NCBI RefSeq assembly: GCF_036320965.1 | Contig: NC_092249.1 | Span: 2,572,614 to 2,636,613, forward strand | Source of the DNA: Panulirus ornatus | Taxonomy: Eukaryota > Arthropoda > Malacostraca > Decapoda > Palinuridae | DNA length: 64,000 nt | Direction of reading: 5' to 3' | Part shown: one piece after another, positions 33,447-44,110 of the stretch | Layout: every line of letters begins with the position of its first letter | How positions within the stretch are numbered: position 1 is the stretch's first letter | The notes under the pieces: generated by a model | Database searches by the model: none | Told to the model about the DNA's origin: nothing | Seen by the model: only the letters and a program-made list of their open reading frames with translations | Made by a program: the position numbers and the translations under genes

Positions 33447-33802
33447 AGACGTAGCCCCTTTCCTTCCTCTTCCAGTGTTCCAGCATTTCATGCCTCTTCC
33501 ACCTCACTCTTAAGAAACCTCTTCCCACATCATCCCATTTTCTTACTTCGACCACTCCCCCTTCACTGTGTTCCTCACCGAACCACGTCCCTCCGTTACC
33601 CCCCCCCCCCCCCCCGCATCGGCAAACCATCCATCCTCCATTTTCTTTCCCGGTCCCCCCCCCCCCCATTCCACCCCATTTTCTCCATCCACTCGCCCCA
33701 CAACCTCCCCTCCAACGTCCTATTTCCGCCGCCCACACCAACCACCACCACCTCCCCTCCTCGAGCACTCCTTCGCCAGGCTGGGCCCACTGACTCCGTC
33801 GT

Positions 33803-33806
<4 letters not shown>
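33447..33806. other. C-rich DNA with two C runs
   Basis: C runs at 33600-33615 and 33656-33667 in C-rich sequence. No gene recognised. Confidence 0.6.

Positions 33807-33879
<73 letters not shown>
33807..33879. repeat. (GA)n microsatellite
   Basis: Pure GA run. Confidence 0.97.
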
Positions 33880-33882
<3 letters not shown>

Positions 33883-33972
33883 TGAGGCATTTGCCTCTAC
33901 TCGTTGGAGCTGCCGGAGATGATGGGGGAACCTCCTTCGGAAATTTGGGCGTTGATCATCTTGTGGCTCTAA

Positions 33973-34231
<259 letters not shown>

Positions 34232-34233
<2 letters not shown>

Positions 34234-34616
34234 GAAATCCTGAACGCTCAAGGATCCAGGTATTGCCAAGAGGTCTCAGCAATCGACAAGATCAAACACA
34301 CTCATAAATGAAAAAATATTGGTGGTGGTGGGGGGGGGGAATCAAAGCCATGGAAATACACGAAAGAACCCTCGAAGGTCAGAAAGTCGTAGGACAATTA
34401 AAGAACTTCCCCCGGAGAAAATCCATGTGGTTCGGAAAACACATGACCGAGAGATAAAACCAATATATCTTAAATATCAAAGAATTCGCGAGTCCCACGA
34501 TCCTCCAGAACTACTTCATCATTAACATCACCAGTGAGGTTTGACACAGACATAAAGGCTTCCAGAGGCGTTGTTAATGATCAGCACAGACACATAGTCG
34601 AGGTTCAAGAAGGCGC
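34232..34616. other. Unassigned DNA
   Basis: G run at 34331-34339. No gene recognised. Confidence 0.5.

Positions 34617-34648
<32 letters not shown>
34617..34648. repeat. Long homopolymer C run
   Basis: About 31 uninterrupted C bases. The true length is uncertain. Confidence 0.9.
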
Positions 34649-35549
34649 ACCTTAACAGCTCCCTCCGGACCAATCATATATCCGGAGGCTCAAATTGGCT
34701 GTTTGTAGACCGGCGGGACACGAAACACTCCCAGATCCCAAGAGATTCCCTCCAATTCACGTAAAGTTTCGAAAGATGGGCTTTCCGACCGCTCCAAACG
34801 CCTCTTGCAGACAATACAAAACCTTTGCCTCTCCTTATCTGCTCTATTTGCTGCGGCTCAAAGTTCCCGTCTTTCGACGGACCTCAAGACGACCAAAGTT
34901 TATCGTAAAACCTTTCCCTTGAAAAAAAAAAAAACAAAGAAAAGAAAGTGTTGTGTAAAGCTGATGTGTGTTTTACGGAACGAGCTCTGGAAGAGACTGA
35001 CCCTCCAAAAGTTCTGGGAGAGGAGTGAGTGAGTGAGTGAGTGAGGGAGGGAGGGGTACTATACACACCCCCCCAGCCCCTCTACCCCTCTGGTCATTCC
35101 CAAAATACGAAACTTTCCCTCATTTCTCAACACACGTCCAATGGGATATCACCTTGCATACGCCACAATCCTCCCCCAATTCTTAAAGACTCATTCTATC
35201 ACACACACACACACACGCACACACATCAGTCTGAGATTAATCTACACAGTTGTCCCTCTGATTTTCTAAATCTTAGAATAATTCTAATGGACCTCCTTCC
35301 TATGGCGTTCTATATATCTCCCGATTGTAGGCTAGATAGACCAGACTTTCCCCCTTGACATTTACACCATCTTTCTTTTTAAAAAATATGACAGACCTGA
35401 GGGGTAATCATTCTCTCTTCCTTTTTCTCGTTCTGAAAGTTCTCATTACCCATCTCATCATCATCTCTGATGATTCACCAGTTCCTTTGTCGTGTGCTGT
35501 AAAGATGAGGTCATCCGATATTATCATCACTACATTCTCGTATTGTAAT
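34649..35549. other. Unassigned DNA with short repeats
   Basis: (GAGT)n at 35022-35047 and a short AC run near 35199-35226. No gene recognised. Confidence 0.5.

Positions 35550-35628
<79 letters not shown>
35550..35628. repeat. (AT)n microsatellite
   Basis: AT run with one ACAT near its left end, directly abutting the SINE-like element. Confidence 0.97.
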
Positions 35629-35630
<2 letters not shown>

Positions 35631-35740
35631 CTTTCAAACTATTCGCCATTTCCCGCGTTAGCGAGGTAGCGTTAAGAACAGACAGAGGACTGTGCCTTTG
35701 AGGGAATATCCTCACCTGGCCTCCTTCTCTGTTTTGTGCG
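35629..35740 (+). mobile_element. SINE-like element copy 2
   Basis: TTTCTTTCAAACTATTCGCC, then CCCGCGTTAGCGAGGTAGCG, then AAGAACAGACAGAGGACTG, GCCTTTGAGGGAATATCC and TCACCTGGCC match copy 1 at 3641-3778. It has an extra GACA and one fewer G run. The 3' end is not poly(A) here: after TTCTCTGTT it diverges. It abuts (AT)n on its 5' side. Confidence 0.72.
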
Positions 35741-36599
35741 TGTTTTGTTACTTCTTCCAAGCTCGAATCTTTCTTTCCAGAACTTCCAGCAAAGGAGGGG
35801 GAGGCGGGGGGGGGAGGGGGGGGGGGGCGATGTAAGGATACGCTGGAAATTCAGACCTGGAATAGTGGCAGGGAGAAGCAGATGGTTAGGACGGGCGGTT
35901 GGCAGAACGGTCAGCAATTCCAGATAGGAGAGTAATTGGCTAGCCTGGGGGGCCTACACCTCACTATTGTAGACTAGACCCAACAGCTCCTATTCCCACA
36001 CGACACCTCACTCCAATTTCTGGGTCCCCCCGAATCACCTTTTTTGTTTGTTTGTTTGTTTGCTCTAGCCCCGTCAGGAAATTTTAGTTGTTCAGTCGAT
36101 TTGTTTTTTGTTGGTACTGTATATATTCTTTTTTTTTGTTCTTTTTTTTTTTTGCTTTCCTCGTTAGCCTAAAAATCTTAATGGAATGGGGGACTTGTCT
36201 GTCCTTCCGTATGGTTCTTGCAAAGGCACCAGAGAGTTTCGCTGCTTACTCTCGCTCTGGCACCCTTCTGTTGTGACAATCTGGGAAAGTTTTCGTGCTA
36301 CAGGGAAGGAAAGTTTTGTTTTTTAGGGGTCACACATCCATCTGTTAGTGCCGGAACTTTCTGCTGGTGAACAGTCCCTTTTTTTTTTTTTTTTTTTGGT
36401 TAACTGCGCCCCTGTGGGGGTTGTGGTTGTAGTGATGATGGCTGTGAAGACTGTGGTGGTGTTGGTGGTGATAAATGTATAGGTGGTGAAGTGGTGGTTG
36501 TATCATTTCGTACGAGTGAAGGCAAGGTGTTCATGAATCTGTCAAGGTGTTCTCTCTCTCTTTTTTTATGCATATCGCATCTATGGATTTCAGAAGTAA
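35741..36599. other. Unassigned DNA with G and T runs
   Basis: G runs at 35805-35827, (GTTT)n at 36044-36061, T runs near 36130-36152 and 36379-36397, and GTGGTG-rich DNA at 36415-36500. No gene recognised. Confidence 0.55.
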
Positions 36600-37265
36600 T
36601 ATCTTATACAGTTTTTCCAGACCTGTCGTGTCAGTGGGAAGTCATTTCCTAGTGTAACTTGAGGCCAGATATCTTCTAGGATTTTCTAGATGGAGAAGAT
36701 GGCATACCTCTCCTCTTTGACTCAGTAATTCCAATCGTTCTCAGGAATTCAGTTTCTTTATCACATTAACTCTGTGCCAAGATCAATGAGCACTTACCTA
36801 AGTCCGTAATTTCGTCTGTCTTGTAGGGTGATTGTCTAGAAGACACCAACATCCTGTTCAGAGAATGAACGCCTTACAAAGTATCATCATTTGTTTTTCT
36901 TCCCTTATCTTGAAAGTCCGCAGGATCCATCCCATCATTCTTCTAAGGGATTCAACCGTTGTTCTGTCAACTGAATGGTTATGCAGTTAGACATTATTAC
37001 TCTCAGGATTTTCACATGTTACAAAAGGTTTAAGACAGTGTTGTCTGTGTCTATCTGGCATTCTGCAGCTCCTAATCTCTTTATCTTCCCCATACCTGAG
37101 GAGCTGAAACTTATCCCCTTTGAAAAGCATATTCTCTGTGGCCCAGTTCAAGACTTCATGTACGTCCTTCAGTAGCCATTTTCTAGCAACCTCGAATGAC
37201 GCCTTGTTCATAATCACTCAAGCATCATCAGCAAATAACAGAAAACTGCCACTCGTGTTCGCTCT
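36600..37265 (-). pseudogene. LINE reverse transcriptase remnant with FADD motif (Jockey/CR1-like)
   Basis: Read on minus from 37250: SGSFLLFADDA, with the catalytic FADD at 37235-37224, a stop immediately after at 37220-37218, then DVHEVLNWATENMLFKGDKF and QLLRYGEDKEIR. This is the classic order L.FADDT.......L..DL..V..W...N.M.FN..KF..LRYG of non-LTR RTs. Farther on, 36960-36870 reads VESLRRMMGWILRTFKIRE, matching the R.M.GWILRTF..R segment. 36755-36690 reads ERLELLSQRGEV and NPRRYLASSY, which match the (W)ERL..L.L.SQRRR segment in shortened form. At least four stops are present. It is the most complete RT remnant in the window, covering roughly the palm motif to the C-terminal half. Direction and motif order agree throughout, so I am confident it is one element. 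Confidence 0.8.
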
Positions 37266-37719
37266 CTCCTGGGTCACCGAACTTCCTCACTCCCCTAACG
37301 TCCCCACAAATACCTCCAGTCTACACCGTGTGTTTCAGTCCCCCCTCCTGATTCCGGGCCCCAGTCTTCACCCTCTCCAGTAGTTCCAGCCAATCCATCG
37401 CATTATCCGGTTTAGCGCGCTACCCTCCTCGCCAATTAGTGAGTTATATGGAGCGTTGACTATATCCGTTGGGCTGGGGCGAGGCTACCAAGGCACTCGT
37501 GTAGATATGCCATCTTATATCAATTAAGTGATATATTCCTCGTCCTATAGATAGACGAGGTGTTGTTGCATGTAATTCATGAGGTGTAATGGCTCGTTCG
37601 TGTGGTAATGGGGGTGAGGTGGGGTGGATTGAAGTGGTGGCGAGGACCTATGGTGGTGGTGGTGGTGGAGAATGTGTCTGTGGTGGAGAAGATCAAACAG
37701 AACTCACATACACATACAA
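37266..37719. other. Unassigned DNA
   Basis: May include further eroded LINE sequence just right of the RT remnant, but no motif is clear. GTGGTGG run near 37650. No gene recognised. Confidence 0.45.
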
Positions 37720-37900
37720 CCCCTCACTTAAAATACAACCCCTCCCCAACATACAACATACATAGTGCCCATTCCCTAGCATACAAACCCCTTACCCTAA
37801 TATACAAACCCCCTACCCTAGTATACAACCCATACCCTAAGATACAACCCCTCCCATAGCATACAAACCCCATAACATACAACCCCTCCCCAAGCACACA
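37720..37900. repeat. ATACAACCCCT degenerate minisatellite
   Basis: About ten ATACAA(A)CCCC(T/C) phrases at 15-30 bp spacing, often preceded by CCCTA. The period is irregular. Confidence 0.75.
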
Positions 37901-38244
37901 TCCCATGATAAAATTCTGCTGTTTCTATTTACTCTCTCCCCACCACCCAACCCCCCAACCCAGATGCTCTGTACGCACTCCCATCTGTAACCTTTTTTCG
38001 AGTGAATAAATGAATAGTTTACTTTATTCTCCATGTTATGTTTACTCCTCTCTTGGAGCACGAAAATAAAATACATCACAATATTCTTTTTTTTTTCATA
38101 TATGTTCAGTGCTCTGGTTATACTTCAATATGTCCACTAGTATATTACTAATCTTGTTCTGTAATACTTTAAGTTTACTACTACAATCATCTTTTTATTC
38201 AGTGTTTTTTACATCCGTAAACTAACATAATTATCATATAATCT
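37901..38244. other. Unassigned AT-rich DNA
   Basis: No repeat or gene recognised. Confidence 0.5.
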
Positions 38245-38580
38245 GAGCACGACGGTACGACCCTTGAGCACGACGGGGCGACCCTTGAGCACGACGGGGC
38301 GACCCTTGAGCACGACGTGGCGACCCTTGAGCCGGACGATACGACCCTTGAGTGCGACGGTATGACCCTTGAGTGCGACGATACGACCCTTAAGTGCGAG
38401 AGTACGACCCTTGAGTGCGACGGTACGACCAATGAGCAAGACGATACAATCCTTGAGTGCGACGGTATGACCCTTGGGTGCGACGGTACGACCCTTGAGT
38501 GCGACGGTACGACCCATGAGCAAGACGAACACGATTGTGCAACCGTTTAACACGACGGTACGATCCTTGAGCACGACCTT
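38245..38580 (-). repeat. 21-bp minisatellite family, locus 5 (minus)
   Basis: About 15 units in minus orientation (ACGGTACGACCCTTGAGCACG). A local sub-family with GAGTGCG replaces GAGCACG through 38350-38520. A CCAATGAGCAAGACG variant occurs twice, at 38429 and 38512. Confidence 0.96.
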
Positions 38581-39134
38581 ACGCAGCCCCTTAGGTATAA
38601 TGGCGTGACCTTTGACCTGTTGAAGATGTAGGCGTTGATGATTCCATGAACACAGGAAAATTACTCGCTGCGTAGGGTCATAAAGTTCGTATGTATGTAT
38701 ACTGGATCTAATTGGCTGTCAAGGGTTAAGGGTCAATTAAGCTAAAATGGTTACATCAATGGCTCTCAGCTGTTAGAGGTCACTGCACCAAAACCCTTAC
38801 CATATGTCAAAATAATGGTAATCAACTTGTAACGTCTTTAAACCAGAATCTCAAGCGTCTAAGAAGTGGCAATCAAGTGATAAGGCAATTAAGAGGGAAC
38901 CCAAATCATAAGTCAGATAATTCAACTGGGATTTGAGTGCAATGACCTGACCGGGGTCACTTCAGAGAAACTCACAACCATACGTCAAAACAATGATCAT
39001 TAAAAGGTCGACGATCATTAGCGAAATAATGATTACGAACAGCTAAGGTCATTAAGCAAGACGACCCCTCACATACGTCAAAATAACGACCATAAACCAC
39101 GGCGAAGCCCATTAAACAAGACTCCCGTACCATT

Positions 39135-39138
<4 letters not shown>
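38581..39138. other. Unassigned DNA with loose CATACGTCAAAATAA repeats
   Basis: CATA(T/C)GTCAAAA(T/C)AA recurs near 38800, 38980 and 39073 with long irregular spacers, suggesting a decayed long-period repeat. No gene recognised. Confidence 0.5.
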
Positions 39139-39172
<34 letters not shown>

Positions 39173-39225
39173 CAGGAAACAGTGTCAAATACCACATGTG
39201 TGTGAACCCAGTCATGTCTGGACGG

Positions 39226-39262
<37 letters not shown>
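39139..39262. repeat. (AC)n and (GT)n tracts in opposite sense, 57 bp apart
   Basis: AC run at 39139-39170 and GT run at 39228-39262. They are reverse complements and could pair as a hairpin. Confidence 0.95.
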
Positions 39263-39265
<3 letters not shown>

Positions 39266-39424
39266 CCTCTCCCTCTTATGTTCGCGGTTGTCACGCATGG
39301 CATGGAGCCTCTGTGTTATTATCATGACCCGTCACTCATACCATATGTACAATCAGGGTAAACACTGCGCGCCGGGATGAGGGACAGAATGGCTGGCCCT
39401 GAGGGGGCTTTCCTCCCTCACAAC

Positions 39425-39610
39425 CACAGCCCACCACGTCCGCTGTGGTGCGGTGTTAACCCACCACGTTCGCTGTGGTGTGGTGTTAACCCACCACGTC
39501 CGCTGTGGTGCGGTGTTAACCCACCACGTTCGCTGTGGTGACTACCTCATCATTAAGTCTGAACAGCTATATCACAGCAACATTAGCTGTGGTGACTACC
39601 TCATCACCAC
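39425..39610. repeat. 30-bp minisatellite with hairpin units
   Basis: Four units at 39431, 39461, 39491 and 39521 with CCACCACGTCCGCTGTGGTG (or GTTCG), followed by two longer diverged units to 39610. CACCAC and GTGGTG in each unit form a 6-bp stem. Confidence 0.94.
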
Positions 39611-40059
39611 AGCAAAAGGGAAAAAACCTCCAAGCTAATTTCTCAGTCTTTCGCACTCGCTGGGACCCAGGACGTACGCGTGTACCGACCAACTGTGGTG
39701 TATATGAACGCACCTCAGCGCCAACAAGGGTCAACAATGGGCTTGGCGCAGGCGATGCGTACGACCACGGAAGGCAGCGCTTCTGCTGCGTCGGAGCGCC
39801 AACGCCGCGGGAAAAGGAAAGGATCGGGTTTGGCTTACACACACACACACCTGGACACATCCACCACCCACACCACCGCCGGCATCAACCAACACACGGA
39901 CCTAATATGTACAAGCCCAGATAGCTGCTCTCGCGATCAATATTCTGCCACGCCAGGTAGGAACAGTCGTGTTGTACCGCGCTCCGCCGGTACGAACGGT
40001 CGCAACGAAACGCATGCGACGGACGGAAGGGAGGGGGGATAACACACGCGTGCGATCCG
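39611..40059. other. Unassigned CpG-rich DNA
   Basis: 39640-39830 and 39950-40060 are richer in CpG than their surroundings. Overlapping open frames exist but none has recognisable domains. It could be a CpG-rich regulatory or ancient array region. Confidence 0.4.
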
Positions 40060-40510
40060 TCATCGGGAACGCGATGAATGCGACGCGTTGACGTAACACG
40101 AGCGTGACGTAAGGGGGTGTGTCATCTGAGTCACATGTAACGCACTGCGTCACATGGGTGATACGTGACGCACAAGCGTCACCTGAGAAACAAGCGTGAC
40201 GCACTAGTGTCACATGAGTAACAGAAGTGACGCACATGCTTCACCTGAGTAACAAAAAAAGAAATCGTAACAGCACCGTTACAACAGGATGGTCACCATA
40301 AGGTAACAGGGAGAGGTCAAGTAGACTGTCACAACGTCACACATGGGCAGGATGTGACGGGCGTTACCTACTATCGAGACGTAACACCTGTAGTACGTGG
40401 GCGTTAGCGTCGCCTAGTAACGAGGACGTAACACCTGAAGCTCAAGGGTGTCAGGCGTTACTTAGGAGCAAGACGTAACACCTACTGGTGTCAGGTGTTA
40501 CCTAGTAACG
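40060..40510. repeat. Degenerate GTGACGCAC / CGTAACACC repeats
   Basis: 40080-40240: GTGACG(C)AC and GTCAC(A/C)TGAGTAAC recur about every 25-30 bp. 40340-40510: GACGTAACACCTG and GGCGTTACCTAGTAACG recur about every 60 bp and contain the inverted pair CGTTAC/GTAACG. Both are diverged. Confidence 0.7.
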
Positions 40511-40716
40511 CGGGTCACGCGAGGGAACAGTCACATTCAGCGTAACAATGGAAATGTATAAACCGTGTGTGTATAATGTAAAAGCCTAAGTCATTAGGAC
40601 GATGTCCTTAAAGTCGTCTTATATATGGCCCGGAGCGGGAATATAGTCCTTCCTGCCTTTAGAGTTATTCAAGCACTTTATGCAGTCTCCACTTGGCGTC
40701 TTTCACCCGTCTGTCG
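40511..40716. other. Unassigned DNA
   Basis: No repeat or gene recognised. Confidence 0.5.
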
Positions 40717-41395
40717 GTACGATGGTACGACCCTTGAGCACGACGACGGTACGACCCTTGAGCACCACAACGGTACGACCCTTGAGCACGACGACGGTAC
40801 GACCCTTGAACACGACGATGGCACGACCCTTGAGCACGACGGTACGACCCTTGAGCACGACGACGGTACGACCCTTGAGCACGACGGTGCGACCCTTGAG
40901 CACGACGACGGTACGACCCTTGAGCACGACGACGGTACGATCCTTGAGCACGACGGTACGACCCTTGAGCACGACGGTACGACCCTTGAGCACGACGACG
41001 GTACGACCCTTGAGCACGACGGTGCGACCCTTGAACACGACGATGGCACGACCCTTGAGCACGACGGTACGACCCTTGAGCACGACGACGGTACGACCCT
41101 TGAGCACGCACGACGACGGTACGATCCTTGAGCACGACGACGGTACGACCCTTGAGCACGACGGTACGACCCTTGAGCACGACGACGGTACGACCCTTGA
41201 GCACGACGACGGTACGACCCTTGAGCACCACGACGGAACGACCCTTGAGCACGACGGTACGACCCTTGAGCACGACGGTGGTACGACCCTTGAGCACGAC
41301 GGGACGATCCTTGAGCACGACGGTACGACCCTTGAACACGACGACGGTACGACCCTTGAGCACGACGGTACGACCCTTGAGCACGTCGGCTGTGT
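40717..41395 (-). repeat. 21/24-bp minisatellite family, locus 6 (minus), largest array
   Basis: About 30 units in minus orientation. Units are 21 bp (GCACGACGGTACG) or 24 bp with an extra CGA (GCACGACGACGGTACG). A rare type GAACACGACGATGGCACG occurs at 40808 and 41032 in the same unit context, about 225 bp apart, showing internal segmental duplication. All length changes here are three bases, so long frames stay open on both strands. Confidence 0.97.
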
Positions 41396-41530
41396 TGTGC
41401 TAAGGACCAGGCCGTCATACCCAAGGGTCGCACCCTCGACCTCAAGGGTAGTTTAGTCGTACTGAAGGGTCGTTCCCGTCGTGCTCAAGGTCCCCCTCTA
41501 TATTCAAGAGTCGTACCGTCGTAGTCGGGT
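41396..41530 (+). repeat. 21-bp family flip: degenerate plus-orientation units
   Basis: Immediately right of the minus array, AAGGGTCGCACCCTCGACCTC, ACTGAAGGGTCGTTCCCGTC and AAGAGTCGTACCGTCGTAG are plus-orientation but diverged units. The minus array is homogeneous, so the two halves differ in age or homogenisation. Confidence 0.85.
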
Positions 41531-42125
41531 GATTAAAGATCAACATTAGAGTTATCATGTTTTCTCACAAGCAACGGTCGTAAGATAACCCGTTCTCTTG
41601 CCTCCTTTCCAGCAAACCTTCGTAAGATAAGAGAGAATCCAGTCACCATGGTCCATTCCAGCAACCATCACTTCCAGCATGACGCATGCGTATACGGAGC
41701 CAATAACACGACACAGCGCATCACGTCCCGAAACATAACAAGAGAATTTCGCCCTGTTATGATTTGCCAGTGGGTGGCGCAAAGGGCCTATCCCACTTTA
41801 GCATCGCATGACACTCACCAGCATTGCCATCTCTACGTCAACACCCACGTCATCACATTAACCAGGATGGACCAGAGGTGTCCCATCATTAGCAACACTG
41901 ATGTTACAGTGTCGCCTTGTAATCGCGCTGTACTCTCGGCCTGTAACCTACAGTAGTATTCTGTACTCATGACCTGTACACTACAATCATGGCTTTGTAC
42001 TCACGACCTAAACGCGGCCATCAGGATAAAACTAACTTTTTTTTGAACACGACTTCCTTGTATCCTTCTGATATACTATTCTCTTCATACTTAACCAGAT
42101 CAGATATGTAAGGTAGGGTTACTTT
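41531..42125. other. Unassigned DNA
   Basis: No repeat or gene recognised. Confidence 0.5.
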
Positions 42126-42570
42126 CCTCCAGTAGATAACCTCGTCATGGACCATCAGGTCTTCTGTTATCTGTCCTTCCCATGTACTGTCCTCCAGCAG
42201 ATAACCTCGTCATGGACCATCAGGTCTTCTGTTATCTGTCCTTCCCATGTACTGTCCTCCAGCAGATAACCTCGTCATAGACCATCAGGTCTTCTGTTAT
42301 CTGTCCTTCCCATGTACTGCCCTCCAGCAGATAACCTCGTCATCGACCATCAGGTCTTCTGTTATCTGTCCTTCCCATGTACTGTCCTCTAGCAGATGAC
42401 CTGGTCATAGACCATCAGGTCTTCTGTTATCTGTCCTTCCCATGCACTGTCCTCCAGTAGATAACCTCGTCATGGACCATCAGGTCTTGTGTTATCTGTC
42501 CTTCCCATGTACTGTCCTCCAGCAGATAACCTCGTCATAGACCATCAGGTCTCCTACTATCTGGTTGTCG
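42126..42570. repeat. 65-bp minisatellite with hairpin units, seven copies
   Basis: Unit starts at 42126, 42191, 42256, 42321, 42386, 42451 and 42516, an exact 65-bp period. In most units CAGATAAC near the left is the perfect reverse complement of GTTATCTG near the right. Confidence 0.97.
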
Positions 42571-42914
42571 TATACACACACCCACGTACCTCACTCGGTG
42601 TAGGATGGACAAAACCTAACCTTGATGCACTAAGTCTGCTCCTGGGAACGGAGGATTTACGGAGCGAAAGTCATGACTGGACGATAAACACGTAAACATA
42701 ACGAAGCCAAAGACGGGGACATATTTCTCCTTATCTCGGGTTTCGAAGCCTTCCAATTAACGGTCCGGATCACTCCCACATTTCGGGAAAGGTTCGTGTG
42801 GGTTGGGAGAACAGGAAACGATGGATACGGTGTTCTGGGAAAGGCGTGTGTGTGTGTCAGGAGAACAAAAAAGAACAGACATACAATCGTCATTATTAAA
42901 GAATATGTACTTCT
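42571..42914. other. Unassigned DNA
   Basis: No repeat or gene recognised. The minus open frame here extends from the LINE remnant to the right. Confidence 0.5.
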
Positions 42915-43070
42915 GTTTTCTTGCAAGGTACGTTCAAAATACTCACTCCATCTCCTTCTCACATCACCACTACTTGTTATCACCTCCCCATTAGCCCCCT
43001 TCACTGATGTTCCCATTTGTTCCCTTGTCTTACGCACTTTATTTACCTCCTTCCAACGTATTTCTTCTCA
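42915..43070 (-). pseudogene. LINE ORF remnant upstream of the RT domain (RTE-like)
   Basis: Read on minus from 43068: EEIRWKEVNKVRKTREQMG, then VKGANGEVITSSGDVRRRW, then SEYFERTLQ. This matches the linker between endonuclease and RT in RTE/Jockey-like LINEs, where (F)WK.V..VRK.RE.. is followed by VKD.NGE.L.....V..RW.EYF..LL. The frame is intact over about 50 codons and then runs out of homology at TLQ, so the piece is a short fragment of an element, not a gene. Confidence 0.7.
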
Positions 43071-43649
43071 GAATTCGGACCTGCGCAGAGCAGACAGAAC
43101 GGGGCAAGGTGTGGTCAGGTCACATCTAACTTGGCAAAAACTGTATTTTAGATCATATATCTTTCTTAACCTCACAAAATCCCTTCAGCTACATTTCAAG
43201 AACCTTACGTTAAACCCTGCAACAACAGGAACGTGTTGAGCATAGCCATACCGACAACAACATCCTTGAAACCTTTACGCAAGTCACCAACACAACATCT
43301 GCTTCAACCAACCCAAAAGTTGGCGTCGTCTGTGTCAAGACAATCTTCCCTACAGAACATCTCTATTTAGTGGTATCTAATGCTCCCTGGTATGGAGTAC
43401 TGGCCCACATATCTGGCGCGATTCTCTCTTAACCACGGTGGAATCTAAGGCCTCTCGCCTCATTAATTTCCCCCTGCTATCACCGCTCTCCTACCATCCA
43501 TTTTCCCCTCCGCCTTGATGCCATTGCCTTCGCTTCTCCTTTCGACTGGCGTTATTTCAGCCACCGCTCTCGCGAACCGTCTCCCCCCCCACCTACCCCC
43601 CAGTCGCTCAGGCGTGAGGATGAGGAATGTCGCTTGACCGCTGCTTCCC
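43071..43649. other. Unassigned DNA
   Basis: No repeat or gene recognised. Confidence 0.5.
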
Positions 43650-43790
43650 ACAGATTATGTGTGGCGACCCAGCGCACGAGGATTGACCGTTGTGACTACT
43701 CCATTTCTCCCTCGAAGCAGCAAGACTGGGAAGGTTCCATCCCTTCCCTTCTGCTGTAACCTTTTGCCACTTTTAAAAGCCACATATACA
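43650..43790 (+). pseudogene. Possible LINE C-terminal remnant
   Basis: The plus frame at 43689-43787 reads VVTTPFLPRSSKTGKVPSLP, then FCCNLLPLLKATYTDT. It fits the pattern (F)FPRTSKLWNSLP..FP..YNL..FK..(V/I)..HL at the C-terminus of non-LTR retrotransposons, with the LW pair missing. The similarity is partial, so this is a moderate call. The neighbouring 3' sequence shows no poly(A) tail. Confidence 0.4.
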
Positions 43791-44004
43791 GACACAGGAG
43801 GGTAGTTTAGATTAATTTTCTATATCATTTTTTCACATTCTTATTTATCTTCATCTCAGATGGCCATAACCAGGGTTGTATTTTTCTCCACGTCACGTTT
43901 TATACAGGAAAAATTATATGGGATGAGGACAGCTGGGGGTCTATGTGGGTGACGGGCGTGTGTGGAAGACCTCTCTTGTAGAATCTGGGGGTAGGGAAGG
44001 AATT
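43791..44004. other. Unassigned DNA
   Basis: AT-rich then G-rich. Nothing recognised. Confidence 0.5.
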
Positions 44005-44110
44005 CATCCCTTGAACACGACGGTTCGACCCTTAAGCATGAACAGTGACATCACTGAGCACAACGACCCTTGAGCACGCCGGCACGACTCCTGAACAAGG
44101 CTTCGACCTT
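44005..44110 (-). repeat. 21-bp minisatellite family, locus 7 (minus, decayed)
   Basis: Four or five diverged minus units, for example CCTTGAACACGACGGTTCG, CCTTGAGCACGCCGGCACG and a CACTGAGCACAACGACC variant. Confidence 0.8.

Noticed and set aside
42126..42570. CRISPR-like array
   Set aside because: Units are identical end to end with no unique spacers, and the setting is eukaryotic.
43463..43651. Minus frame of 62 codons near 43.5 kb as a small gene
   Set aside because: Composition follows local G/C bias, and no start context or homology is evident.
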